Assembly: GCF_010994755.1 (NCBI RefSeq)
Contig: NZ_WHSB02000010.1
Location: 1 to 64,000 of the forward strand
Length of the DNA: 64,000 nt
Origin: Shinella lacus
GTDB lineage: Bacteria; Pseudomonadota; Alphaproteobacteria; Rhizobiales; Rhizobiaceae
Direction of reading: 5' to 3'
The notes beneath the pieces are model-generated. The model did not search any database and was not told the DNA's origin. It saw only the letters and a program-made list of their open reading frames with translations. A program made the position numbers and the translations under genes. Shown here one piece after another: positions 23,811 to 32,197 of the stretch. Position 1 is the first letter of the stretch; each line of letters starts with the position of its first letter.

Positions 23811-24653
23811 TCAGTTTCCCTGGAAGGCGGGTTTCGCCTTGGTGGCAAAGGCTTCGAAGGCGCGCTGGAAATCGCCCGTCGCCATGCAGATCGCCTGGGC
23901 CTGCGCCTCCGCCTCGATCATCTGGTCGATGCCCATCGCCCATTCCTGGTCGAGCATCTTCTTCGTCATCGCATGGGCGAACCAGGGGCCGTCGGCGACG
24001 GTGCGGGCGAATTGTTGTGCTTCGGCCAGCAGCGCGGGACGCTCGTGCAGGGCGTTGTAGAAACCCCAGTTCAGACCTTCCGCCGCGCTCATGACGCGGC
24101 CGGTAAAAAGCAGTTCGGCGGCGCGGCCCTGGCCGATGATGCGGGGAAGGATGCCGCAGGCGCCCATATCCGCGCCGGCTAGCCCGACGCGGGTGAAGAG
24201 GAAGGCGGTCTTGGCTTCCGGCGTCGCGACGCGGAAATCGGCGGCCATGGCCAGGATGGCGCCGGCGCCGGCGCAGATGCCGTCGACGGCGGCGATGATC
24301 GGCTGCGGGCAGGCGCGCATCTGGCGCACCAGCTCGCCCGTCATGCGGGTGAAGTCGAGGAGGTCCGGCATTTCCATGCGCGTCAGCGGCTCGATGATCT
24401 CGAACACGTCCCCGCCGGAGGAAAAGTTGTCCTTCGCGCCGGCCAGCACCACGGCGCGCACGTCGCTGGCGCGCGTCAGCGAGCGGAAAAGATCGCCGAG
24501 CTCTTCATAGCTTTCGAAGGTCAGCGGGTTCTTCTTGTCCGGGCGGTTGAGCGTGATCGTCGCGACGCGGCCGTCGGCATCCGTTTCGAACAGGAAGTGC
24601 TTTGCTGCGTGGTCCTTGAAGGGGCGTTTCTTGGCCTGCATGGGGTTCGTCAT
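23811..24653 (-). CDS. Crotonase (enoyl-CoA hydratase/isomerase family) lacking both canonical glutamates (280 aa)
   Basis: The crotonase fold is clear: [39 protein letters not shown] for the CoA/oxyanion loop, and [47 protein letters not shown]. Where hydratases have GGGCELA and PEI/PEV-x-LG, this protein has GAGAILA and [13 protein letters not shown], so both hydratase glutamates are absent by eye alignment. An aspartate (GADMG) could act instead. It may therefore be a hydrolase, ring-opening enzyme or isomerase rather than a hydratase. It is encoded between SDR and acyl-CoA dehydrogenase genes of the anthranilate operon. Confidence 0.82.
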   Translation of the reverse strand: MTNPMQAKKRPFKDHAAKHFLFETDADGRVATITLNRPDKKNPLTFESYEELGDLFRSLTRASDVRAVVLAGAKDNFSSGGDVFEIIEPLTRMEMPDLLDFTRMTGELVRQMRACPQPIIAAVDGICAGAGAILAMAADFRVATPEAKTAFLFTRVGLAGADMGACGILPRIIGQGRAAELLFTGRVMSAAEGLNWGFYNALHERPALLAEAQQFARTVADGPWFAHAMTKKMLDQEWAMGIDQMIEAEAQAQAICMATGDFQRAFEAFATKAKPAFQGN

Positions 24654-24664
24654 GTCTGATATCC

Positions 24665-25435
24665 CTAGAGAACTTCGCCGCCGGCGACCGCAATGGCCTG
24701 GCCGGTGATTGCTGTCGCCTTTTCCGAGACGAGCCAGGAGACGGTGTGGGCCACCTCGCCGGGCGTCACCAGCCGGCCCTGCGGGTTGGCGCGGGCGAGG
24801 CTGGCGCGGGCGTCCTCGCGCGTGCGGCCGGTCTTCTGGCTGATCGTGTCGAGCGCGCCGTCGATGAGCGGCGTGTCGGTGAAACCGGGGCAGACGGCGT
24901 TGACGGTGACATCGGTGCGCGCAAGCTCAAGTGCCAGCGCCCGTGTCAGGCCAATGACGCCATGTTTGGAGGCGCAATAGGCGGACACATAGGCATAGCC
25001 GGTGAGGCCCGCCGTGCTCGCGACATTGACGATCCGGCCGTTTCCGGCCCGACGCACGGAGGCGAGGGCCGCATGCGTGACCAGGTAGACGCCCGTCAGG
25101 TTGATGGTGAGGACCCGCTGCCAGAGCGCGAGATCGGTCTTTTCGAACGGTGCCGAGGGCGCCTCGCCGGCGCAATTGACGAGGACGGCGATGTCGCCGG
25201 CTTCAGCGATGGCGGCCGCAAGGCCGCGCTCAACGGAAGCAGCGTCGCTAACGTCGAATCCTTCATGCACGAAGGCTTCCCCGCCCGCCGCGCGGACCTC
25301 GTCCCGCAAGGCCTGCAAGGGGGCTGTGCGCCGCCCGGCGAGGCTTACGACATGACCGTCGGCCGCCAAGGCGAGCGCGATCGCTTTTCCGATGCCGCTT
25401 CCGGCGCCTGTGACGAGGGCGTGCCGCTTGCTCAT
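24665..25435 (-). CDS. Short-chain dehydrogenase/reductase (256 aa), 3-hydroxyacyl-CoA or alicyclic alcohol type
   Basis: Classical SDR: nucleotide motif TGAGSGIG at residues 10-17, VNCAGEAP for NNAG, a serine in VNVASTAG, catalytic YCASK, and PGFTDTP after it. It resembles acetoacetyl-CoA reductase and 3-hydroxybutyrate dehydrogenase types. The ATG overlaps the upstream stop as ATGA, so it is translationally coupled to the monooxygenase/reductase gene. It probably oxidises or reduces the ring 5-oxo/hydroxy group after dearomatisation; the substrate is inferred from context. Confidence 0.85.
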   Translation of the reverse strand: MSKRHALVTGAGSGIGKAIALALAADGHVVSLAGRRTAPLQALRDEVRAAGGEAFVHEGFDVSDAASVERGLAAAIAEAGDIAVLVNCAGEAPSAPFEKTDLALWQRVLTINLTGVYLVTHAALASVRRAGNGRIVNVASTAGLTGYAYVSAYCASKHGVIGLTRALALELARTDVTVNAVCPGFTDTPLIDGALDTISQKTGRTREDARASLARANPQGRLVTPGEVAHTVSWLVSEKATAITGQAIAVAGGEVL

Positions 25436-27753
25436 GGCTTGCCCGCCGTCGTTGCTGCGCGGGCGAGGTTGTTGACATATTGCGCCCGGGCGGAGTGGTA
25501 TTGTTTCGGCCAGGGCTGGCCGTCATAGCCAATTCGCGCCGCTTCGTGCAGCACGAAGGACGGATCCGCCAGATGCGGGCGGGCGACGGCGCAGAGGTCC
25601 GCCCGGCCGGCCGCGATGATCGAATTGGCGTGGTCGGCCTCGGAAATCGCACCCACGGCGATGGTCGGCACCTGGATTTCGTTGCGGATCTTGTCGGAGA
25701 AGGGTGTCTGGAACAGGCGGCCGTAGACCGGCCTCTCCTCCTTCACCACCTGGCCGGACGAGCAGTCGATCAGGTCAGCGCCGGCCTCCTTGTACAGACG
25801 GGCGAAAATGGCGGCATCCTCGGGCGTATTGCCGCTCTCGTGCCAATCATGGGTCGACAGGCGTACCGAGATCGGTTTGTCTTCGGGCCAAATCTTGCGG
25901 ATGGCGTGGAACACTTCGAGCGGGAAGCGGGCGCGGGCCGCATGGTCGCCGCCGTAGTCGTCGGTGCGCGTGTTGGTCAATGGCGACAGGAAGCTCGACA
26001 GCAGGTAGCCGTGCGCCGCGTGCAGTTCGAGGATGTCGAAGCCGATGTCGCGGGCTCGTTCGGTGGCTCGCACGAAGTCCTGAATGACGCGGTCCATGTC
26101 CGCCCGGGTCATTTCGCGCGGCGTTTGCGAATGCGGGAGATAGGGCAGGGCCGAAGCCGAGATCAGCGGCCAGCCTCCTTCGGCGAGCGGCTGATCGATG
26201 CCTTCCCAGGCGAGTTTCGTGGCGCCTTTGCGCCCGGCATGGCCAAGCTGGAGGCCGATCTTGGCCGGCGTCTGGTGATGGACGAAATCGACGATGCGCT
26301 TGAAGGCCTGCGCCTGTTCGTCGTTCCACAGGCCAAGGCAGCCGGGCGTGATGCGCGCATCGGCCGACACGCAGGTCATTTCCGGAAACACGAGCGCGGC
26401 ACCGCCCATGGCGCGGGAGCCGAGATGCACCAGATGGAAATCACCCGCCAGCCCGTCCGTCGCCGAATACATCGCCATTGGCGAGACCACGATGCGATTG
26501 CGGAGCGTCAGGCCGCGGATCTTGAAGGGCGTGAACATCGGCGGCGGGACCGCGCCGTTTGCCATGGGTTCGGCGCCGGCCCGTTCGGCGAACCAGCGCT
26601 CGAAACCTTCCAGCCAGTCCTTGTCGCGCAGGCGAAGATTCTCGTGGCTGATGCGCTGCGAGCGGGTCAGCATCGAATACATGAACTGCTCGGGCTCCAG
26701 GGTATCGGCATAGCGCGTGCCGACGACCTCGAACCATTCCATGGCGTTGCGCGCCGCATTCTGGATGCGCGCCACGTCGATGCGGCGCACGTCCTCGTAG
26801 GCGGCAAGCACGGCGGGGATGTTGGCCTTGTCATGGCCGAGGATGTCGAACTGCCGGGTCAGCTCGATCGCATCGTCGATGGCGAGCTTGGTTCCCGAGC
26901 CGATGGCGAAATGGGCGGTGTGGGCGCTGTCGCCCATCAGCACGACATGGCTGCGGCCGTTGAAATGGCTCCACTTGTCGCAGATCAGCCGGCCGAAATT
27001 AAGCCAGGCGGAGCCGCGCATGTGCCGCGCATTGGTCATCAGGCTTTGGCCGTCGAGGGTTTCCGCAAAAAGCTTTTCGCAGAAGGCGATGGACTGATCC
27101 TGGTCCATCTGGTCGAGCCCGTGTGCCTTGAAAACCTCGTCCGTGGTCTCGACGATGAAGGTCGAGGTCGTGTCGTCGAAGCGGTAGATATGTGACTGGA
27201 ACCAGCCGTGTTCGGTGCGCTGGAAATCGAAGGTGAAGGCGTCGAACAGCTTGTTGGTGCCGAGCCAGATATAGCGGTTCGGCCGCATGACCATGTCGGG
27301 TCGGAAGACCTCGGCATATTTGTTGCGGATGCGCGAATTGACGCCGTCGGAGGCGATGATGAGGTCGGCATCGGCGAATTCCGCGTCGCTTTCCACGTCG
27401 CGCTCGAAGAGCAGTTCGACGCCGAGTTCCAGGCAGCGTTCCTGCAGGATGTTGAGCATCTTGCGGCGGCCGATGCCGACGAAGCCGTGGCCCGAGGTGC
27501 GGATCTTGCGGCCCTTGAACACCAGCTCGATATCGTCCCAATGGTTGAAGGAGACTTCGATGGCTTCCGCCGTCTCCGGATCCCATCGGCGCATCGACTG
27601 CATGGTGGCGTCGGAAAACACGACGCCCCAGCCGAACGTGTCGAAAGCCCGGTTGCGCTCGACGACAGTGACGTGATGGTCCGGATGCTGGCGCTTCATC
27701 AGCAGCGCAAAGTAGAGCCCGGCAGGCCCGCCGCCGATACAGACAATCCGCAT
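25432..27753 (-). CDS. 2-aminobenzoyl-CoA monooxygenase/reductase (bifunctional, 773 aa)
   Basis: The N-terminal part (about 1-385) is an FAD aromatic hydroxylase: [20 protein letters not shown], then [14 protein letters not shown] and [20 protein letters not shown]. The C-terminal part (about 405-773) is an Old Yellow Enzyme-type FMN barrel: [51 protein letters not shown], and [28 protein letters not shown]. This fusion distinguishes it from salicylyl-CoA 5-hydroxylase, which lacks the reductase. The known reaction hydroxylates anthraniloyl-CoA and reduces the ring to 2-amino-5-oxocyclohex-1-ene-carbonyl-CoA. The ATG at 27753 has GGGAGGA upstream. It is the first gene of the operon. Confidence 0.92.
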   Translation of the reverse strand: MRIVCIGGGPAGLYFALLMKRQHPDHHVTVVERNRAFDTFGWGVVFSDATMQSMRRWDPETAEAIEVSFNHWDDIELVFKGRKIRTSGHGFVGIGRRKMLNILQERCLELGVELLFERDVESDAEFADADLIIASDGVNSRIRNKYAEVFRPDMVMRPNRYIWLGTNKLFDAFTFDFQRTEHGWFQSHIYRFDDTTSTFIVETTDEVFKAHGLDQMDQDQSIAFCEKLFAETLDGQSLMTNARHMRGSAWLNFGRLICDKWSHFNGRSHVVLMGDSAHTAHFAIGSGTKLAIDDAIELTRQFDILGHDKANIPAVLAAYEDVRRIDVARIQNAARNAMEWFEVVGTRYADTLEPEQFMYSMLTRSQRISHENLRLRDKDWLEGFERWFAERAGAEPMANGAVPPPMFTPFKIRGLTLRNRIVVSPMAMYSATDGLAGDFHLVHLGSRAMGGAALVFPEMTCVSADARITPGCLGLWNDEQAQAFKRIVDFVHHQTPAKIGLQLGHAGRKGATKLAWEGIDQPLAEGGWPLISASALPYLPHSQTPREMTRADMDRVIQDFVRATERARDIGFDILELHAAHGYLLSSFLSPLTNTRTDDYGGDHAARARFPLEVFHAIRKIWPEDKPISVRLSTHDWHESGNTPEDAAIFARLYKEAGADLIDCSSGQVVKEERPVYGRLFQTPFSDKIRNEIQVPTIAVGAISEADHANSIIAAGRADLCAVARPHLADPSFVLHEAARIGYDGQPWPKQYHSARAQYVNNLARAATTAGKP

Positions 27754-27810
27754 GTCGTTCTCCTCCCGAGGTCCGGCTGCGTCGAAGGCAAGGTGGACCC
27801 GTTCGGAAGA

Positions 27811-27828
27811 AATTTCAAGCTTAAAATT
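27811..27828. promoter_or_regulatory. Candidate MarR-type operator upstream of the anthraniloyl-CoA operon
   Basis: AATTTCAAGCTTAAAATT, an 18-bp near-palindrome (one mismatched pair), lies 58 bp upstream of the monooxygenase/reductase ATG and 80 bp from the stop of the MarR gene. A 15-of-18 match occurs at 41693-41710 in the CoA ligase/formamidase divergent promoter. Size and symmetry suit a MarR dimer; the assignment to this MarR is inference. Confidence 0.6.
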
Positions 27829-27908
27829 GTTTTTGGCGCGAAGACGCAAAAATGGGCACGCGCCGAATAGGTCGCACCGCAAGGAATGTCAGAAAAGGAA
27901 GGTGCGTC

Positions 27909-28433
27909 TCAGGCGCCCTTGGCGAGGGACGCGATGATGGAGCGCTTGAGCTTGGCAAGCTCGTCCATCAATACGCCGCTGTCCTTCGGGGCGAGGCCGG
28001 CGAAGAGGTCGGAGATCCAGTCGGCGTGATGGGCCGCCATCTTCTCGAATTCGGCGCGGCCAAAGGGGGTGAGCGCGATGATCTGCACGCGCCGGTCCGT
28101 CGCGAGCGTCGTGCGGCTGATATGTCCGCTCTCGGTGAGCCGCTCCACCAGCACCGTGATATTGCCGGGCGAAACCATCATGCGCTTGGAGACTTCGCCG
28201 AGCACCATGCCGTCCGGCGCGCGTTCGAGCTGCGCCATCAGGTCGAAGCGCGGCAGTGTTGAGTCGAACTCTTCCCGAAGCCGCCGCCGGACCTCGCTCT
28301 CCACCAGGGTCGAGCAGGTCAGGAGGCGCAGCCAGAGCCGGAGCTCGGCGCGGTGATCGTGCGGCGCCTCAAGGACCTTGGTCTCGCCATCCAGCCATTC
28401 CGGCGAGATGTCGAACTTGTCTTCACCCGTCAT
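27909..28433 (-). CDS. MarR-family transcriptional regulator (174 aa)
   Basis: Winged helix: STLPRFDLMAQLERAPDGMVLGEVSKRMMVSPGNITVLVERLTESGHISRTTLATDRRVQIIALTPFGR, with the D-x-R wing motif and flanking helices for dimerisation. MarR proteins with aromatic CoA ligands control box, paa, bad and abm-type pathways. Here it stands directly upstream of the anthraniloyl-CoA operon, on the same strand, so a CoA thioester such as anthraniloyl-CoA is the likely ligand. The ATG at 28433 is preferred to a GTG three codons earlier. Confidence 0.87.
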   Translation of the reverse strand: MTGEDKFDISPEWLDGETKVLEAPHDHRAELRLWLRLLTCSTLVESEVRRRLREEFDSTLPRFDLMAQLERAPDGMVLGEVSKRMMVSPGNITVLVERLTESGHISRTTLATDRRVQIIALTPFGRAEFEKMAAHHADWISDLFAGLAPKDSGVLMDELAKLKRSIIASLAKGA

Positions 28434-28500
28434 TGCCAACACCCGCTTTCATGTCGCCTAGCCTTTTAGAGATGTTTCGGGCTCTTGGACAGGCCGTGCG

Positions 28501-29265
28501 TCATTTGGAAGACGCTTGCAGGGGTGCCGACAGCACGGTGCCGGTGCCGTCCTTGGATTGGTCGTAGACATGGACCGTAATGCCGATGTGGTCGGCCATC
28601 AGCGCCTTGGCGCGCTCCACGTTCCGGTCGAGCGCCGCCTCCATCAATTCGGTATGATGCGCGATGGACATGGCGTCGTGCAGCGCTGCGATCGCTTCCT
28701 GGTAGCCCTCGCTCATGCCTTCGGCGGCGCGCAAGGTGGGCGCGAGGCCGAGGAAACGATGGTGGCGGCGAAGCTGGTCGGAAATCGTTGCCTGGAAACG
28801 AGAAAGCCAGGTCGAACGGGCTGCGCTGATCAGCGCCGCATGGAAGGCCGTGTGCTTCTCGTCCCACTCGTCGATCTCGCTTTCGGAGGCGTTCTCGACG
28901 GCGATCTTGCAGCGCGACAGCCGGTAATGCGCCGTGACGACGGCGGATTCCCAGTCGCTGCCGCCATTCTCGATCGATTCGAGCAGAAGCGGGATTTCGA
29001 CGACCAGACGCGCGCGGGTGAGATCCTCCAGCGCCTCGCGCGAAACCGGGGCGACGGCAAAACCGCGATTGCTGATGGCGGTGACGAGGCCCTCGGCCTC
29101 AAGCCGCGACAGCGCTTCGCGCAGCGGCGTCCAGCCGAGTTCATAGCGGTCGCGCAACGCGCTTAGCTTCATCGGCGCACCCGGCAGGAGCCGCGTCGTG
29201 AGGATGTCGCGCCGCAGCAGCCGGTAGGCCGATTCCGTTTTGGTCGATTGCTCAAGGTCTTGCAT
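28501..29265 (-). CDS. GntR-family regulator with FCD ligand domain (254 aa)
   Basis: N-terminal winged helix: AYRLLRRDILTTRLLPGAPMKLSALRDRYELGWTPLREALSRLEAEGLVTAISNRGFAVAPVS. The all-helical FCD domain follows with ARLVVEIPLLLESIENG, DEKHTAFHAALISAA and HTELMEAALDRNVERAKALMADHI, whose Asp/His residues usually bind a metal and a carboxylate ligand. It is divergent from the importer-kynureninase operon, with a long perfect inverted repeat between. It is therefore the probable controller of tryptophan or kynurenine uptake. ATG at 29265; a TTG one codon earlier is less likely. Confidence 0.88.
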   Translation of the reverse strand: MQDLEQSTKTESAYRLLRRDILTTRLLPGAPMKLSALRDRYELGWTPLREALSRLEAEGLVTAISNRGFAVAPVSREALEDLTRARLVVEIPLLLESIENGGSDWESAVVTAHYRLSRCKIAVENASESEIDEWDEKHTAFHAALISAARSTWLSRFQATISDQLRRHHRFLGLAPTLRAAEGMSEGYQEAIAALHDAMSIAHHTELMEAALDRNVERAKALMADHIGITVHVYDQSKDGTGTVLSAPLQASSK

Positions 29266-29296
29266 CAAGTTCCCTTAGCGTCTCCCTGTGATGCAG

Positions 29297-29343
29297 ACAA
29301 ATATATATAGTTCTGCGCGTTACGCAAAACTATATATATTTGT
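29297..29343. promoter_or_regulatory. 47-bp palindromic operator between the GntR gene and the importer operon
   Basis: Arms ACAAATATATATAGTT (29297-29312) and AACTATATATATTTGT (29328-29343) are perfect inverted repeats of 16 bp. The 15-bp centre adds TGCG/CGCA pairing around CGTTA. The right arm touches the -35 box of the importer promoter. The near-complete symmetry suggests a GntR operator, perhaps for two dimers, controlling both directions. Confidence 0.75.
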
Positions 29344-29372
29344 TTGACAAGAAAGCGCGCCGTCGCCATGAT
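29344..29372 (+). promoter_or_regulatory. Sigma70-type promoter of the importer-kynU operon
   Basis: TTGACA (29344-29349), 17-nt spacer, CATGAT (29367-29372). The -35 overlaps the end of the palindromic operator, as expected for repression. The first gene starts at 29426 after TGGGAGGATTTC. Confidence 0.6.
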
Positions 29373-29425
29373 CCCTGCCAAGCCGCTGAGGAACGGCGGC
29401 CGCTTATCGTATCTGGGAGGATTTC

Positions 29426-30412
29426 ATGGGCAGGCTTACAAAGACGTGGTTTTCGGGATTGGTCGTCGCCGGTGCGCTCGCATTGGGCGCCACGACGGCA
29501 TCCGCCGAGCCGATCCGCATCGGCATCGCTAATTTCGGCGAACATCCGCAGCTCTCCGCATCGATCGCCGGCTTCAAGAAGGCGATGGCGGAGAACGGTT
29601 TCGTCGAGGGCACCGACGTCGTCTACACCGAGAGCCACACCAATTTTGACGCGTCGCTGGTGCCGCAGATGATCGCCAAGCTCCAGGCCGAGCAGCCGAA
29701 GCTGATCTACACGATCACGACGCCCGTCTCGCAGATCGCCAAAAAGGCGCTAGCCGGCTCCGGGATTCCGGTCGTCTTTTCCGCTGTCACCGATCCGGTG
29801 GCCGCAAAGCTGGTGCCCTCCTGGGACGCCGGCGACGAGGGCATGACCGGAGCGACGGACCTTCAGGACGTCGCCGCCGTGATGGAATTCACCCACAAGC
29901 TGCTGCCGAATGCCAAGCGCTTCGGCGTGCCCTACAATCCCGGCGAGGCCAACGACGCGGCGCTGCTCGACAAGATCAAGGAAGCGGCGCCCGCCGCCGG
30001 GTTCGAGGTCGTGGATGTCGGCGTGGATAACGTCAACGACATCCAGCAGCGCATCGCCTCCTTCGCCGGCAAGGCCGACGTGATCTATACGCCGGCCTCC
30101 AACCTGCTCCAGCCGGCCATCGCCGCCGTCTCGGCCGCGGCGCGCCAGGCGGGCATCCCGATCGTCAACTCCGACGACGGTGCCGTGCGCGACGGTGTCG
30201 TTCCGGCGAGCTTTGCCGTGAACTACGAACAGGTCGGCCTTGCTGCCGGCCGGATCGCCGCGGAAATCCTCAAGGGCAAGGACCCGAAGTCCATTGCTCC
30301 GTGGCGTCCGGCCTATGAGGATCACAAGCCGTTGATCTCGAAGAAGACGCTCGCTGCCTTCGGCGTTGAACTGCCGGCGTCGCTCGCCGATTGTGGTTGC
30401 CTGATCGACTGA
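29426..30412 (+). CDS. ABC importer substrate-binding protein, TrpX-like (ABC_sub_bind family, 328 aa)
   Basis: A signal peptide (MGRLTKTWFSGLVVAGALALGATTASA) is followed by a two-lobed type I binding fold: IRIGIANFGEHPQLSASIAGFKKAMAENGFVEGTDVVYTE, VYTITTPVSQIAKKALAGSGIPVVFSAVTDPVAAKLV and NSDDGAVRDGVVPASFAVNYEQVGLAAGRIAAEILKGKDP. This is the family that includes the streptococcal tryptophan-binding TrpX. With kynureninase in the same operon, tryptophan or kynurenine is the likely ligand. The protein ends in DCGCLID. GGGAGGA precedes the ATG. Confidence 0.87.
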   Translation: MGRLTKTWFSGLVVAGALALGATTASAEPIRIGIANFGEHPQLSASIAGFKKAMAENGFVEGTDVVYTESHTNFDASLVPQMIAKLQAEQPKLIYTITTPVSQIAKKALAGSGIPVVFSAVTDPVAAKLVPSWDAGDEGMTGATDLQDVAAVMEFTHKLLPNAKRFGVPYNPGEANDAALLDKIKEAAPAAGFEVVDVGVDNVNDIQQRIASFAGKADVIYTPASNLLQPAIAAVSAAARQAGIPIVNSDDGAVRDGVVPASFAVNYEQVGLAAGRIAAEILKGKDPKSIAPWRPAYEDHKPLISKKTLAAFGVELPASLADCGCLID

Positions 30413-30423
30413 TCTCCAAACCG

Positions 30424-30448
30424 GTGGCGGCGCGACAAGCGCCGTCAC
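30424..30448 (+). repeat. Intercistronic hairpin after the binding-protein gene
   Basis: GTGGCGGCGC and GCGCCGTCAC pair with one mismatch around a 5-nt loop, 11 nt after the stop codon and before the ATPase gene. Such hairpins often protect binding-protein mRNA and lower downstream expression. No T-run follows, so full termination is unlikely. Confidence 0.5.
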
Positions 30449-30473
30449 TCAACAATAAAATGGGGGGAAGCCA

Positions 30474-31253
30474 ATGCTGGAAATCAGGTCGGCCCGCAAG
30501 ATGTTCTACAAGGGGCAGGCGGATGAGAAGACCGCGCTGAACGATCTCAGCCTGCGCCTCGAAACAGGAGACTTCGGCGTCGTCATCGGCTCGAACGGCG
30601 CCGGCAAGAGCAGCATGCTCAATGCCATTTCCGGGGCGCTCGTCCTCGACAGCGGCAAGGTCCTCATCAACGGCGACGACGTGACGGCCATGCCCGTGCA
30701 CAAGCGCGCCATGCGCCTTGCCCGCGTGTTCCAGGACCCGATGAAGGGCACTGCTGCCTCGATGACCGTGGCGGAGAACATGCTGCTGGCGGAACTGCGG
30801 GCCGCCCGGCGGACGCTGCGCCGCGGGCTGAACCCGACGCGGCTTGCGGCCTACAAGGAGCGCCTGTCTCTGCTGGGTCTCGGCCTCGAAAACCGTCTCG
30901 ATACGCGGGTGGAACTGCTCTCCGGCGGGCAGCGGCAATCGCTGTCGCTGATCATGGCGGTCGGCGGTTCGCCGGAACTGCTGCTGCTCGACGAACACAC
31001 CGCGGCGCTCGATCCGCGCACCGCCGACATCGTCATGCAGGCGACGATCCGCGCCGTCGAAGCCCTGAAGCTGACGACGCTGATGGTGACGCACAACATG
31101 CAGCATGCCGTGGATTTCGGAAACCGGGTCATCATGCTCGATGCCGGTCGCGTGCGCCTCGAAATCGCCGGCAGGGAAAAGGCGGCCATCACGGTGCCGG
31201 ACCTGATCGGCCATTTCTCCGTCAAAACCGACCGCATGTTTCTGGCGAGCTGA
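30474..31253 (+). CDS. ABC importer ATP-binding protein, TrpY/Z-type (259 aa)
   Basis: Walker A GSNGAGKSS, Q-loop in RVFQDPMKG, signature LSGGQRQSLSL, Walker B LLLLDEHTAALDP and H-loop VTHNMQHA are all present. The LDEHTAAL variant is typical of the subfamily linked to TrpX-like binding proteins. It energises the permease encoded 5 nt downstream. GGGGGGAAGCC precedes the ATG. Confidence 0.92.
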   Translation: MLEIRSARKMFYKGQADEKTALNDLSLRLETGDFGVVIGSNGAGKSSMLNAISGALVLDSGKVLINGDDVTAMPVHKRAMRLARVFQDPMKGTAASMTVAENMLLAELRAARRTLRRGLNPTRLAAYKERLSLLGLGLENRLDTRVELLSGGQRQSLSLIMAVGGSPELLLLDEHTAALDPRTADIVMQATIRAVEALKLTTLMVTHNMQHAVDFGNRVIMLDAGRVRLEIAGREKAAITVPDLIGHFSVKTDRMFLAS

Positions 31254-31258
31254 CGACC

Positions 31259-32182
31259 ATGGATCTGCTTCAAAACACCGTCTCGAGCTTCATCGCGCTC
31301 GTTCCCGTCACGCTCGCGCAGAGCCTGATCCTCGCCTTCGTCGTGCTGGGGATCATGATCCCCTTCCGCATGCTAAGCTTTCCGGACCTGACCAGCGAGG
31401 GCGCGTTCCCGCTCGGCGGCTGCGTCTGCGGCGTGCTGATGGCCGCCGGCATGTCGCCGCTCGCGGCGATCCTCATCGCGCTCCTCGCCGGCTTCGTCGC
31501 CGGCTGCTGCACGGCCTTCATCCACCTGCGCTTCCGCATCCATACCCTGCTCGCCGGCATCCTGATGATGACGATGCTCTATTCGATCAACCTGCGCATC
31601 ATGGGCCGCTCGAACCTCTCGGTCTTCGGCTCGACGACCATCTTCGACTGGGTGCCGTTCCTGCAGCCGGGCTTTCCGGCGAGCAAGATCGTCATGGCCG
31701 GCGCCTTCGGTCTCCTCGTCTTCGCGCTGCTGCTGCATTATTTCCGCACCGAAAAAGGCACGGCCGTGCGCGCCGTTGGGGCCAATCCCGACATGGCGGA
31801 GGCGCAGGGCATCAATGTGTGGCTGGCGACGATCGGCGGCGTCGGGCTTGCGGGCGCGTTTTCGGCGGCCGGTGGTGCGCTGATGGTGCAGTCGCAGGGT
31901 TTTGCCGACGTCAATATGGGCCTCGGCATCCTGATCAACGGGCTTGCGGCCCTGATGATCGGCGAGGCGATCGTCGGCAAGAGCAGCGTGCCGCGCCAGC
32001 TCGCCGCCCCTTTCGTCGGTGCGATCGTCTATTACCAGCTCGTCTCCTTCTGCCTTGCCGCCGGCATGCCGCCGCCGGATCTGAAGCTGGCGACGGGCCT
32101 GTTCGTGCTCGCCATGCTCGCCCTGCCGAGCCTCAAGCGAAGCCGCGGGCCGGCCGCGGCCCGCGAAACCATTCGAGAATAA
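31259..32182 (+). CDS. ABC importer permease, TrpX-associated (BPD_transp_2 family, 307 aa)
   Basis: About eight to nine hydrophobic helices. The start LAFVVLGIMIPFRMLSFPDLTSEGAFPLGGCVCGVLM and the EAA-like loop YFRTEKGTAVRAVGANPDMAEAQGINV mark the branched-chain/ribose-type permease family as found beside TrpX proteins. Only one permease gene is present, so the transporter probably uses a homodimer. It starts 5 nt after the ATPase gene and is followed after 15 nt by kynureninase. Confidence 0.9.
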   Translation: MDLLQNTVSSFIALVPVTLAQSLILAFVVLGIMIPFRMLSFPDLTSEGAFPLGGCVCGVLMAAGMSPLAAILIALLAGFVAGCCTAFIHLRFRIHTLLAGILMMTMLYSINLRIMGRSNLSVFGSTTIFDWVPFLQPGFPASKIVMAGAFGLLVFALLLHYFRTEKGTAVRAVGANPDMAEAQGINVWLATIGGVGLAGAFSAAGGALMVQSQGFADVNMGLGILINGLAALMIGEAIVGKSSVPRQLAAPFVGAIVYYQLVSFCLAAGMPPPDLKLATGLFVLAMLALPSLKRSRGPAAARETIRE

Positions 32183-32197
32183 TCCAAGGACGACCTT

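Noticed and set aside
25480-27195. 571-residue plus-strand frame opposite the monooxygenase/reductase
   Set aside because: Shadow frame; the minus strand has FAD and FMN enzyme motifs along its full length.
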